Of a DNA stretch of 64,000 nt, positions 55,075 through 62,582 are shown in pieces (within the stretch, counting starts at the first letter, position 1; each line of letters starts with the position of its first letter). The notes under the pieces are model-generated. The model saw nothing but the letters and a program-made list of their open reading frames with translations, was not told the origin of the DNA and searched no databases. The position numbers and the translations under genes were made by a program. The DNA lies in contig JAEPQB010000001.1 of NCBI GenBank assembly GCA_017640725.1, forward strand, positions 992,001 through 1,056,000, given 5' to 3'. This DNA is from Kordiimonadaceae bacterium. Lineage in GTDB: Bacteria > Pseudomonadota > Alphaproteobacteria > Sphingomonadales > Kordiimonadaceae.

Positions 55075-56388
55075 ATGCCGCACAAATTTAACTCGACCCA
55101 GTATGGGCCATTCTACCAGGACATTGGTAGTGAAGGAGGTGTGCGCCTTGGTACCCTTGTCACCATCAGGTGGATGGGATTTGCAGGCCAGTTATTTGCG
55201 CTGGCGCTAGTATCCTTTGGCCTTGGGTTTGATGTAACGGGCGAAGTAACCCTGCCGCTGGTACTGGGACTGGGCCTGTTAAATCTTTGGTTTGCCACCA
55301 GAACAGACACCAATATCCGCTTGCGTGATAATCAAACCAGTGCGCACTTGGCCGTCGACCTGGTCCATTTGGCGGCCTTGTTGTTTTTCACTGGCGGGAT
55401 CGCCAACCCGTTTTCTGTGCTCATGCTCGTGCCAACTACCGTTTCGGCCACGATGCTTGCTCGGCGTCACACCTATGCCCTGATTGCCCTCACGGTTCTG
55501 TTGGTGACCGTTATATCGTTTACGCCGTATCCGTTACCCTGGAATGGCACGCCACCAGAAGTCCCAACGCTGTTTATGGTCGCTTTGTGGGTCAGCCTCT
55601 GTTTCACAATTGTATTTCTGGCAATCTATATGGCCCGTGTGGGACGGGAAAGCCGGATGCGGGCAAGAGCGTTGGTGGCAACGCAGTTTGCCCTCGAACA
55701 AGAACAAAAGCTTGCGGCGCTTGGCGCTCTTGCCGCCGCCGCCGCGCACGAATTGGGCACCCCCATGGGCACGATTATGCTGGCCGCCAGAGACTTGCTG
55801 GATAGTTGGGAAGGCAGCGACGACGCCCGTGCTGACGTCGAGTTGATTTTGAGCGAGATTACCCGTTGTCGAAACATTTTGTCCGAACTTCGTGAGCACA
55901 AAAAAGCCGGAGACGACCAGCATTTCGTCACGATGTCTGTGGCAGCCATTTTGCGCGAAGCAGCGGCGCCTCACGAAAAACGTGGGGTCGATGTAAGATT
56001 TCAAATTGACCCATCTGCTGAATTTGAAATTCCTCGCATTCCCGAAATTATCCACTCCGTTAGGAGCATCGTGGAAAACGCTGTGGGCTTTGCGCGGAAA
56101 AAAGTCACTGTGTCTGCAACAGCGGTTGAAGACGACTTGACGGTCGTGATCGATGACGATGGCCCCGGATTTGACCCCCAGATAATTCGAAACCTTGGAG
56201 AACCATACGTAACCACACGGCGGCCCCGTGCAGGTCGCGATGGAGGTCTTGGTCTCGGTCTTTTCATCGCCAAGTCACTCCTCGAAAGAACCGGTGCAGA
56301 TCTATCATTCGGAACCGCCCCCGCCGGCGGAGCGAGGACCGAAATACACTGGCAGCAAGCCACAGAATCAATGACTATCAACGCCTAA
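55075..56388 (+). CDS. regB: Redox sensor histidine kinase RegB/PrrB/ActS
   Basis: 437 residues. Six membrane segments in the first 190 residues, with the ubiquinone-linked motif GGxxNPF seen as GGIANPF (107-113). Phosphoacceptor His225 in AAAAHELGTPMGTI. The redox-active cysteine is in EITRCRNILSEL, Cys265, the same number as in Rhodobacter RegB. ATPase boxes: NAVGFARKK, DDDGPGFD, GGLGLGLFIAKSLLERTGA. It phosphorylates RegA according to oxygen/quinone state. RegA follows 20 bp later. Confidence 0.95.
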   Translation: MPHKFNSTQYGPFYQDIGSEGGVRLGTLVTIRWMGFAGQLFALALVSFGLGFDVTGEVTLPLVLGLGLLNLWFATRTDTNIRLRDNQTSAHLAVDLVHLAALLFFTGGIANPFSVLMLVPTTVSATMLARRHTYALIALTVLLVTVISFTPYPLPWNGTPPEVPTLFMVALWVSLCFTIVFLAIYMARVGRESRMRARALVATQFALEQEQKLAALGALAAAAAHELGTPMGTIMLAARDLLDSWEGSDDARADVELILSEITRCRNILSELREHKKAGDDQHFVTMSVAAILREAAAPHEKRGVDVRFQIDPSAEFEIPRIPEIIHSVRSIVENAVGFARKKVTVSATAVEDDLTVVIDDDGPGFDPQIIRNLGEPYVTTRRPRAGRDGGLGLGLFIAKSLLERTGADLSFGTAPAGGARTEIHWQQATESMTINA

Positions 56389-56408
56389 AATAGGAAAAGA
56401 GGGATATC

Positions 56409-56957
56409 ATGCCCGACCAATCAAACATCAACCCTGAAGACAAACTTCTGATCGTTGAAGATGATCGCGCATTCCGCCAGCGACTGTCGCTGAGCATGGA
56501 ACGCAAAGGCTTTTCCGTTGTTGCAGCAGAAAGCATTGAAGAAGCGGGCCTTCTGGCTGCAGACACAAAACCACGGTATGCGATTTTGGACATGAAGCTG
56601 ACAGACGGCAATGGCCTGGACTTGGTTCCGACGTTGCGGCATCTCCGCCACGATATTCGCATCATCATTTTGACAGGCTACGGCAATCTGGCGAGCGCAG
56701 TTGCTGCAGTGAAAGCAGGCGCCGTCGATTATTTAGCCAAACCAGCCGATCCGGATGAAATCGTGAAAGCCCTGTTGACCGACGACGGCGAAAAACCTGC
56801 ACCGCCAGAAAATCCCATGTCAGCTGACCGGGTTAAATGGGAACATATTCAACGCGTGTATGAACTGTGTGATCGCAATGTTTCGGAAACGGCCAGACGC
56901 CTGAATATGCACAGACGAACGTTGCAGCGCATTCTGGCGAAACGGTCGCCTGTTTAG
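56409..56957 (+). CDS. regA: Response regulator RegA/PrrA/ActR
   Basis: 182 residues. Receiver domain with acidic pocket EDDR (17-20) and phosphoacceptor Asp61 in AILDMKLTDGNGL, the LTGYGNLASAVAAVKAGAVD stretch and the Lys in YLAKPADPDE. The C-terminus is a Fis-type helix-turn-helix (CDRNVSETARRLNMHRRTLQ). RegA controls energy-generating systems (photosynthesis, respiration, nitrogen and carbon fixation) in alphaproteobacteria. The stop overlaps the convergent EAL-like gene's stop by 3 bp. Confidence 0.96.
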   Translation: MPDQSNINPEDKLLIVEDDRAFRQRLSLSMERKGFSVVAAESIEEAGLLAADTKPRYAILDMKLTDGNGLDLVPTLRHLRHDIRIIILTGYGNLASAVAAVKAGAVDYLAKPADPDEIVKALLTDDGEKPAPPENPMSADRVKWEHIQRVYELCDRNVSETARRLNMHRRTLQRILAKRSPV

Positions 56958-58189
56958 TCGAAGTGTGGCCCCTGAAATAGGGTAATACCCAATTGTTGTC
57001 CAAGCAGGACGTCTTGTTCGCTGTCGCAGCCATCAAAAATCACGCGCGCACGGCCGATTTGGCTGATGCGCGCATTAATCTCTTGTTCCAGGTCGTGCGG
57101 CAGCCAGTCGGCGCGAACATCTTTAGGTTTGTGGAGTTTAATGAATGAGGCGTGAAGCTTCTCATAATCAAGCCAAAGCAGCGATTCTGGCTCAACGTCG
57201 GCAAGTGCAATTTTGTAGCCCAAAGATTCAGTTTTTTCATACGCTGCGCGGTAGCACCTTGGGTGGGACAGCACATCGATCAGGCTGAACTCGATAACAA
57301 TTCTTGCACGCTGTGCCGGGCTGAGCCCCGCATTAAAGCGCTCAAAGCTCGCGGATAGCACCGCTGTACAGGTCAATCGAATGCTGCTGGCCAGTGAGCC
57401 AGCATTGGACAGGTCGGGTTGAGCGTCCAGAAGCTTTGTCGCGACTTCTTCGGCAAAATAGCCCTCAAGCCAGCGGTCGTACTCGGCCACGGTGACATTG
57501 GTCAAGTCTTCCAGGAGTTGCGTGACGTCGACAAATTTATGGACGAGTACGGCGGCTGGTTCTTGCTCGCCTACAATTGCGACCGTGTTCTGTGTCTTTA
57601 GAGCTGATGTAACGTCTGCCCAGGCCATTTTTCTCATAGCACCCGCGAGCACAAATGCGTCGAGTTGACGAAGTTCAGGTTCCGCCGTCGGCTGGTCCGA
57701 CACCACTTCTGGAGCAGAAGGCGCTGCCTTTACAGGCTTCTTAGATGAAGCAACCGTTTGGCCCGACGGCTTTTTGGCGGCTTTGCGCGCAAGCTCCCGG
57801 CAATAGATGTCAAAGTCTTCATATTCGACCTCAAGCTCAAACCACTCGATGAAATCGTCACTGCGGCCAATAACCGGATCATAGGAACCCATGAAACTTG
57901 AGTCCTTGAGTTTCTTGCGAACATCCAAAACCGTTGGCGCAATGTCATCCAGGTTAGCTGGGCCTGTCACGACAACACTGTCGGCGTTTGGCAGGGCAAA
58001 AATCTTGGCGCTTTTCCCAGTAACAAGAGGGCGCAATGCAGAAGCAACTTCGCGGCGGTAATAGGGTTCCTGCATGTGCCGCTCCAGCGCGGAGAGCTTC
58101 AAATGCATCGCCCACCGGCCTTCGGTATGCTTCTTTAACTGGTGGACATAATCCAGCATCGCAGTAAGCGTGTCAGATCCATTACTCAT
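56954..58189 (-). CDS. Degenerate EAL-domain protein
   Basis: 411 residues from ATG 58189. Residues 1-150 are an unrecognised helical domain and a Pro/Ala/Lys-rich linker (about 150-195). The C-terminal 200 residues have the outline of an EAL phosphodiesterase: VIEFSLIDVLSHPRCYRAAY, GYKIALADVEPESLLWLDYE, LHASFIKLH, and the end FDGCDSEQDVLLGQQLGITL then FQGPHF. The catalytic residues are gone: no EAL triad, and DDFGTG is replaced by ADVEPES. It is likely a cyclic-di-GMP binder or protein-interaction module. No membrane segment. It follows the LapG-like gene by 26 bp. Confidence 0.7.
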   Translation of the reverse strand: MSNGSDTLTAMLDYVHQLKKHTEGRWAMHLKLSALERHMQEPYYRREVASALRPLVTGKSAKIFALPNADSVVVTGPANLDDIAPTVLDVRKKLKDSSFMGSYDPVIGRSDDFIEWFELEVEYEDFDIYCRELARKAAKKPSGQTVASSKKPVKAAPSAPEVVSDQPTAEPELRQLDAFVLAGAMRKMAWADVTSALKTQNTVAIVGEQEPAAVLVHKFVDVTQLLEDLTNVTVAEYDRWLEGYFAEEVATKLLDAQPDLSNAGSLASSIRLTCTAVLSASFERFNAGLSPAQRARIVIEFSLIDVLSHPRCYRAAYEKTESLGYKIALADVEPESLLWLDYEKLHASFIKLHKPKDVRADWLPHDLEQEINARISQIGRARVIFDGCDSEQDVLLGQQLGITLFQGPHFD

Positions 58190-58215
58190 ACTTGTTGTCC
58201 ATTCTTTTCCATTTA

Positions 58216-58917
58216 CTAGCGCCCGAACCGGCGCACTTGATGAAGCCACCAGCCACCCTCAGTGATGGAATATACCGGACGATAGTGTAAGATCTGTGTG
58301 TGCGGCAATACGGTGTCCACCTGGTTATCCAAAATATGAAAAACACCGTCCACTTCAACCGCCAAAACTGCATGCGCAATACGCAAATTTTCATCCTGAA
58401 GAATGACCAATCGCATCAAATTGGGGTCAATACCAAGGCGCTTCAACGTCACAAATTTGCTGATCGCATAGTCTTCACAGTCGCCGTCTTTGAGGAAAAA
58501 CTCGTCAGGCGTTGCCCAATAATCGGGAATACCCCAATTTACCGGGTCAACTATATACGGGGACCTGTTCATATATCGGTTAACAGCATTAACCAGTTCA
58601 ATGGTAGGTGCGGCATCAGCATGCTGTTGTTCGCTCAAAAAGGTCTCCCAGGCCTCGCGACTGCACTTGGCTCGGTTCCGCCCTCTGCAATTTCTTTCAA
58701 CCGAGGAAGGGAGGGGGTCTTCTGTTGCAGACTCCGCCCGCTGCAAATTGTGACGCCGCCACAAGTCGGTCCATTTATCAAATGACTTCATATTTGTGGA
58801 CGCAATTTCCCGACTGCCAAACAATCCTGTTGTTTGGGCACTGATGGGTACAGACATGCCCACAAGCCACAGAAGGCTGAACACAAGAACGCGAATATTT
58901 AGCAAGTGTCTGAACAT
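58216..58917 (-). CDS. LapG-like transglutaminase-fold cysteine protease (BTLCP)
   Basis: 233 residues. Signal peptide at about 1-28 (LLWLVGMSVPISAQ). The bacterial transglutaminase-like cysteine proteinase triad is complete: Cys147 in KDGDCEDYAISKF, His182 in RIAHAVLAV and Asp197 in HILDNQVD. The family includes LapG, a periplasmic protease that releases large adhesins from the cell surface when a cyclic-di-GMP receptor lets it go. The EAL-like gene downstream and the HD-GYP-like gene divergent upstream fit such control, though the usual LapD architecture is not seen. Confidence 0.85.
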   Translation of the reverse strand: MFRHLLNIRVLVFSLLWLVGMSVPISAQTTGLFGSREIASTNMKSFDKWTDLWRRHNLQRAESATEDPLPSSVERNCRGRNRAKCSREAWETFLSEQQHADAAPTIELVNAVNRYMNRSPYIVDPVNWGIPDYWATPDEFFLKDGDCEDYAISKFVTLKRLGIDPNLMRLVILQDENLRIAHAVLAVEVDGVFHILDNQVDTVLPHTQILHYRPVYSITEGGWWLHQVRRFGR

Positions 58918-59047
58918 TTCATATCGTCTGAAGTAGGCAATTTGTCCCTAATGACAAATCCCACAGACACCCCTAATATTGCGTTAAAGTGCGTCACTGA
59001 ATTTCAATCTACGTCCGATTGACACATCATCCAACAAGGAGTGGTTC

Positions 59048-61096
59048 ATGTCACAGCAAAGTGAGTCGAAAAGTGGAATCCTATTGCCCGCAATCGGCCT
59101 GCTTGTGGTTTTGTCACTGGCGGCTTTTGCGATTTTCCGGTTTGCAGATTCGGAAGCACAAAAGGGCCTGGAGAGTTGGCAAAGCCGGATGGCGCTTGTG
59201 GCCGACAGCCGCACGGCGGAAGTGTCTGAATGGCTTAATAGGCATCTGAACCATGTGGAAGAATTGTCCGGTGATGCATCGGTCCAGCTGTATGCGACCA
59301 CGATCGTCCAAAATGATGAGCAAACTGCGGAAGCTCAGCGTGGTTACATTTTTTCGCTCTTGTCAGCCGAAGCTGAAGCCGGTGGCTTTCATGAACAACG
59401 TGCAATAGACACGGTTGCCGCAAACGTTAGGCGCCCCAAAAGGGCGGGCCTTGCTTTAGTATCCGGCAACGGTCGCGTGTTGGTTGCTACCGCAGGGATG
59501 CCGATGCTGAGACCGATGGAACTGGTTAATGGAGAAGATCGCTCTTTCGTCAAACTGGGGCCAAGCCTAGAGGACAAAACACCTCTCATGCTCATTGGCG
59601 CTCCTATCGCTCGTAGTTCGGATGGACAATCTGTTAGTGCGTGGCTGGTCGGTGCGCGTCCACTCGATCAGGATTTTTTACAGACTCTGGATCAGCCGGG
59701 CGACAACAGCAGTACGGCGGAAACTTATTTGGTTGTAGCCGGAGACGGCGATGTTGTGACCGCGATAACACCGTTGCAGCACGGCGGGCGCCTTGGTGAG
59801 GCGCGCAGTGATGCCGCTGCAGCGTTTGCGGCCAGGCAACCTGGCGGGTTTGCACAGTCCTTCAACTATGACAGGCGTGAGGTCTTGGTCACTGGTCGTG
59901 AACTTAGCGCACCCGTACCTTGGGTTTTGGTTCGTACCATCGAAATGACGGAGGCCTTTGCTGACATAAGTGAACGCCGCAACAACCTCTTGCTAACGCT
60001 CGGTCTGGCAGCGATTTCGATCATCGTTGCGCTTATATTGGTTTGGCGGCACGGAGTATCCCAGCGGCTGGAAAAGTCTTATGCAGAGCAAGCGGCCTTG
60101 TCTGAACAAAACCGGTCCCTGAGCGAGTTTCTCCAAGTGGTGAGCGACAGCCAGCCAACTGCAATTGCAGCCCTTAGCGATGACATGACGGCCCGACTGG
60201 TGAACAAACAAATGACGTCTGTCGCCAACTTGCCCACCGGTGAACTGCAAAACCGCCGAATCGATACGCTCTTTGACAAGGAAACAGCCCAAGAATTGCG
60301 CGACGCTGTGCAGGCTGCAACTGGCGGTTCGTCCACGACGATTGCCGCTCTGTCACCAAGTGCCGACAGCGACCGGGTGTTCAAAACAGACGTATTACCA
60401 TTGGCAGCAAGTCATGAGACCAAAGCGCAAGCGCTTTTGGTTATGCAAGACATCACGGATCTGGTTGCGGCAAACGAGCGCTCTGAAGCTCTCTTCAGGC
60501 AACTTATTGGCACACTGACGCAGATCATCGATGCCCGTGATCCCTGGAGCAAACACCATTCAGCTCGTGTGGCCGATGTTGCGGCTGCAATTGCGCTGGA
60601 AATGGAATGGGACGGTGACACGCAGGAATCTATGCGCATTGCGGGTCAGCTGGTGAACCTTGGCAAAATTTTTGTGCCGATTGATATTTTGACTAAACAG
60701 TCTCCTCTCACAGATGAAGAACTCACGCTTGTGCGCGACAGCATGAGCAAAGGAGCGGCCTTGATCAAAAATGTCGAATTGGGTGGCTCTGTGGCGGAAA
60801 CACTTGCTCAGATGAGAGAGAATTGGGACGGCAGCGGTGAACCAGAGGGCCTTTCTGGTGAAGCCATCGCCCCCGGGGCGCGCGTACTTTCAGTCGCAAA
60901 TGCGTTCGTGGGTATCGTGTCAGCGCGGGCACACCGTGAAAGTCTTGGTTTCGACAAAGCCATTGATATTCTTCAGTCAGATGCAGGCACCCGGTATGAA
61001 CGCCGCGCCGTGGCTGCCCTGCAAAACCTTCTGGAGAATAAAGGTGGTCGTGACCGCTGGTCTGATTTCACTAAAAGGCCTGAGCTAGAGGAATAA
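59048..61096 (+). CDS. Membrane sensor with PAS and degenerate HD-GYP domain
   Basis: 682 residues. First membrane helix about 10-30, a periplasmic sensor domain to about 313 (Cache-like, with GLALVSGNGRVLVATAGMPM), second helix about 314-338, a PAS-like region about 355-475 and a C-terminal HD domain about 480-660. HD-GYP positions are altered: AGLLHDIGKI is AGQLVNLGKI, and HHExxDGxGYP is REN-WDGSGEP. Metal and substrate residues are thus lost and phosphodiesterase activity is unlikely. It may read cyclic-di-GMP or signal through protein contact. It is divergent from the LapG-like gene across 130 bp. Confidence 0.8.
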   Translation: MSQQSESKSGILLPAIGLLVVLSLAAFAIFRFADSEAQKGLESWQSRMALVADSRTAEVSEWLNRHLNHVEELSGDASVQLYATTIVQNDEQTAEAQRGYIFSLLSAEAEAGGFHEQRAIDTVAANVRRPKRAGLALVSGNGRVLVATAGMPMLRPMELVNGEDRSFVKLGPSLEDKTPLMLIGAPIARSSDGQSVSAWLVGARPLDQDFLQTLDQPGDNSSTAETYLVVAGDGDVVTAITPLQHGGRLGEARSDAAAAFAARQPGGFAQSFNYDRREVLVTGRELSAPVPWVLVRTIEMTEAFADISERRNNLLLTLGLAAISIIVALILVWRHGVSQRLEKSYAEQAALSEQNRSLSEFLQVVSDSQPTAIAALSDDMTARLVNKQMTSVANLPTGELQNRRIDTLFDKETAQELRDAVQAATGGSSTTIAALSPSADSDRVFKTDVLPLAASHETKAQALLVMQDITDLVAANERSEALFRQLIGTLTQIIDARDPWSKHHSARVADVAAAIALEMEWDGDTQESMRIAGQLVNLGKIFVPIDILTKQSPLTDEELTLVRDSMSKGAALIKNVELGGSVAETLAQMRENWDGSGEPEGLSGEAIAPGARVLSVANAFVGIVSARAHRESLGFDKAIDILQSDAGTRYERRAVAALQNLLENKGGRDRWSDFTKRPELEE

Positions 61097-61155
61097 TTAG
61101 GATTTGCCGGAACTTTTGCAGGAGCCGGAACCGAAAGCTGAGCAAAATTAGACGA

Positions 61156-61596
61156 TTAACTTGTTGAGCGTACAATAGGTGCGGACAAACGAGATGCCGC
61201 CACCCTTGCCATTTTTAGGTGAAGCGTTTTGCGCCGGCTGGGGTGGACCTTTTGCCGTTTGGCCGGTCTTATCACCTCACCATCAAAAGCATCCGCAATG
61301 ATGATGCCCGTTACGTTGGGCAGGCTTGCGTCCTCATCGAGCACCGTTAACGGAAACTGTTCATCAACGGCAAAATAGAACGCATCTGAATACGGCAGAT
61401 ACTGTTGCCATTTTTGATCCGAGCGGAAATCAGCCAAGCAGGACTTCACTTCCACAATCGTCACTTCGCCGGATTTGTTGACACCTACCAAGTCGGCACG
61501 GCGACCATTTGTCAGCGGTAATTCACAAATTGAAGAATATCCCATCGACTGCAAAAGCCGCATGGCACCTCTAGTTACCTTTTCCGTCGATGTCAT
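61156..61596 (-). CDS. mmcB: MmcB family DNA repair protein
   Basis: 146 residues from ATG 61596 (GGAGGG upstream). Matches the alphaproteobacterial MmcB family: TEKVTRGAMRLLQSMGYSSI, GRRADLVGVNKSGEVTIVEV, KSCLADFRSDQKWQQYLPYS. The D...ExK arrangement (RRADLVG and VEVKSC) is that of PD-(D/E)xK nucleases. In Caulobacter it is induced by DNA damage and protects against mitomycin C. The basic C-terminus could bind DNA. Confidence 0.88.
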   Translation of the reverse strand: MTSTEKVTRGAMRLLQSMGYSSICELPLTNGRRADLVGVNKSGEVTIVEVKSCLADFRSDQKWQQYLPYSDAFYFAVDEQFPLTVLDEDASLPNVTGIIIADAFDGEVIRPAKRQKVHPSRRKTLHLKMARVAASRLSAPIVRSTS

Positions 61597-61692
61597 TTGT
61601 CCCTCCCGCACACCGCAGCACAGAAAGACTGACCCAATGTTTGCAGAGGCTCAAGAAAAAAGAACAAAAATGGAACAAAAAGGGGGAATTTG

Positions 61693-62097
61693 CTACGTTT
61701 CTTCAGCAATGATGTTCGATAATCGGGTTTGCAGTGCCTGACCCTTCTCACCGCCATCGCCCTGGATTTTATGCTGCAGCACAACTTCAAAAACACGAAC
61801 ATGCGCTTCAACAACTTTGCGGGAAACGGTGACGCCTTCACCGAGGTTTTTGATGTAGTTGCATAGAGAGCTACCGGCGGTCGTCATAAGTGGAAAATTG
61901 AAGCTACCCCCCATACCCTTGATGTTATGGGTCAGGTCATAAATGCGGTCAGATTTGGCGTCAGTTTTCAGCTCCTGACCAGACAGTTCAGTGACGATAC
62001 CCTTCAGTTCCTCAACAGCTTCCGACGTCCAGCTAACGAATTGCTCGACCAACTCCTCGTCGTCCGCATAGGAAAAATCACCATCGCCTTGGGGCAT
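61693..62097 (-). CDS. Histidine phosphotransfer (HPt) protein
   Basis: 134 residues. The HPt four-helix bundle is recognised by DLTHNIKGMGGSFNFPLMTT with phosphoacceptor His57. The preceding helix EELVEQFVSWTSEAVEELKG and the later HVRVFEVVLQHKIQGDGGEK fit. The protein shuttles phosphoryl groups between a kinase/receiver and a response regulator. No kinase or receiver is adjacent, so it serves a distant partner. Confidence 0.85.
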   Translation of the reverse strand: MPQGDGDFSYADDEELVEQFVSWTSEAVEELKGIVTELSGQELKTDAKSDRIYDLTHNIKGMGGSFNFPLMTTAGSSLCNYIKNLGEGVTVSRKVVEAHVRVFEVVLQHKIQGDGGEKGQALQTRLSNIIAEET

Positions 62098-62258
62098 TTA
62101 CACTCCTAACTCCTTTATTCCACTCACGTTACACACTATATCAGCATTTGAAATTGCACAACTATGTGACATTTACTTGTTTTGTATGGTTTTGCTTGCC
62201 AGATGGATCGGGCGACATATAAATCAATTGCAACAGATTAGCGACCAAGGAGCGTCCC

Positions 62259-62474
62259 TTGACACCGAATGAAACCGCCCGCGTTCAAGCCTATCTTCAG
62301 CGCAAATTTAACAACAATATGATTCGCCTGATGCGCAGGCCGCAGGCACCAGACTCTGTTGAAGTGTTATTGGGTGAAGAGTTCATTGGCGTCGTGTACC
62401 GCGACGACGACGAGGGTGAGCTCTCTTTCTCTTTCAATATGTGCATGTTGGAAGAAGACCTGCCGCAGATCTAA
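62259..62474 (+). CDS. DUF3126 family protein
   Basis: 71 residues from TTG 62259, preceded by AAGGAG at 6 bases. The sequence NETARVQAYLQRKFNNNMIR and VEVLLGEEFIGVVYRDDDEG, ending FNMCMLEEDLP, is characteristic of DUF3126, a family confined to alphaproteobacteria with no known function. Small acidic cytoplasmic protein. Confidence 0.85.
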   Translation: MTPNETARVQAYLQRKFNNNMIRLMRRPQAPDSVEVLLGEEFIGVVYRDDDEGELSFSFNMCMLEEDLPQI

Positions 62475-62582
62475 TTGGTTCTTCCTCAAAAGCACTAGCA
62501 TCATTGCTTCGTTGATTTAGATCGACGATCGGTTCCCGTTTGCTTATCGTTCAAACCAAGTGTTAACTTTGGGGAGAGATTG

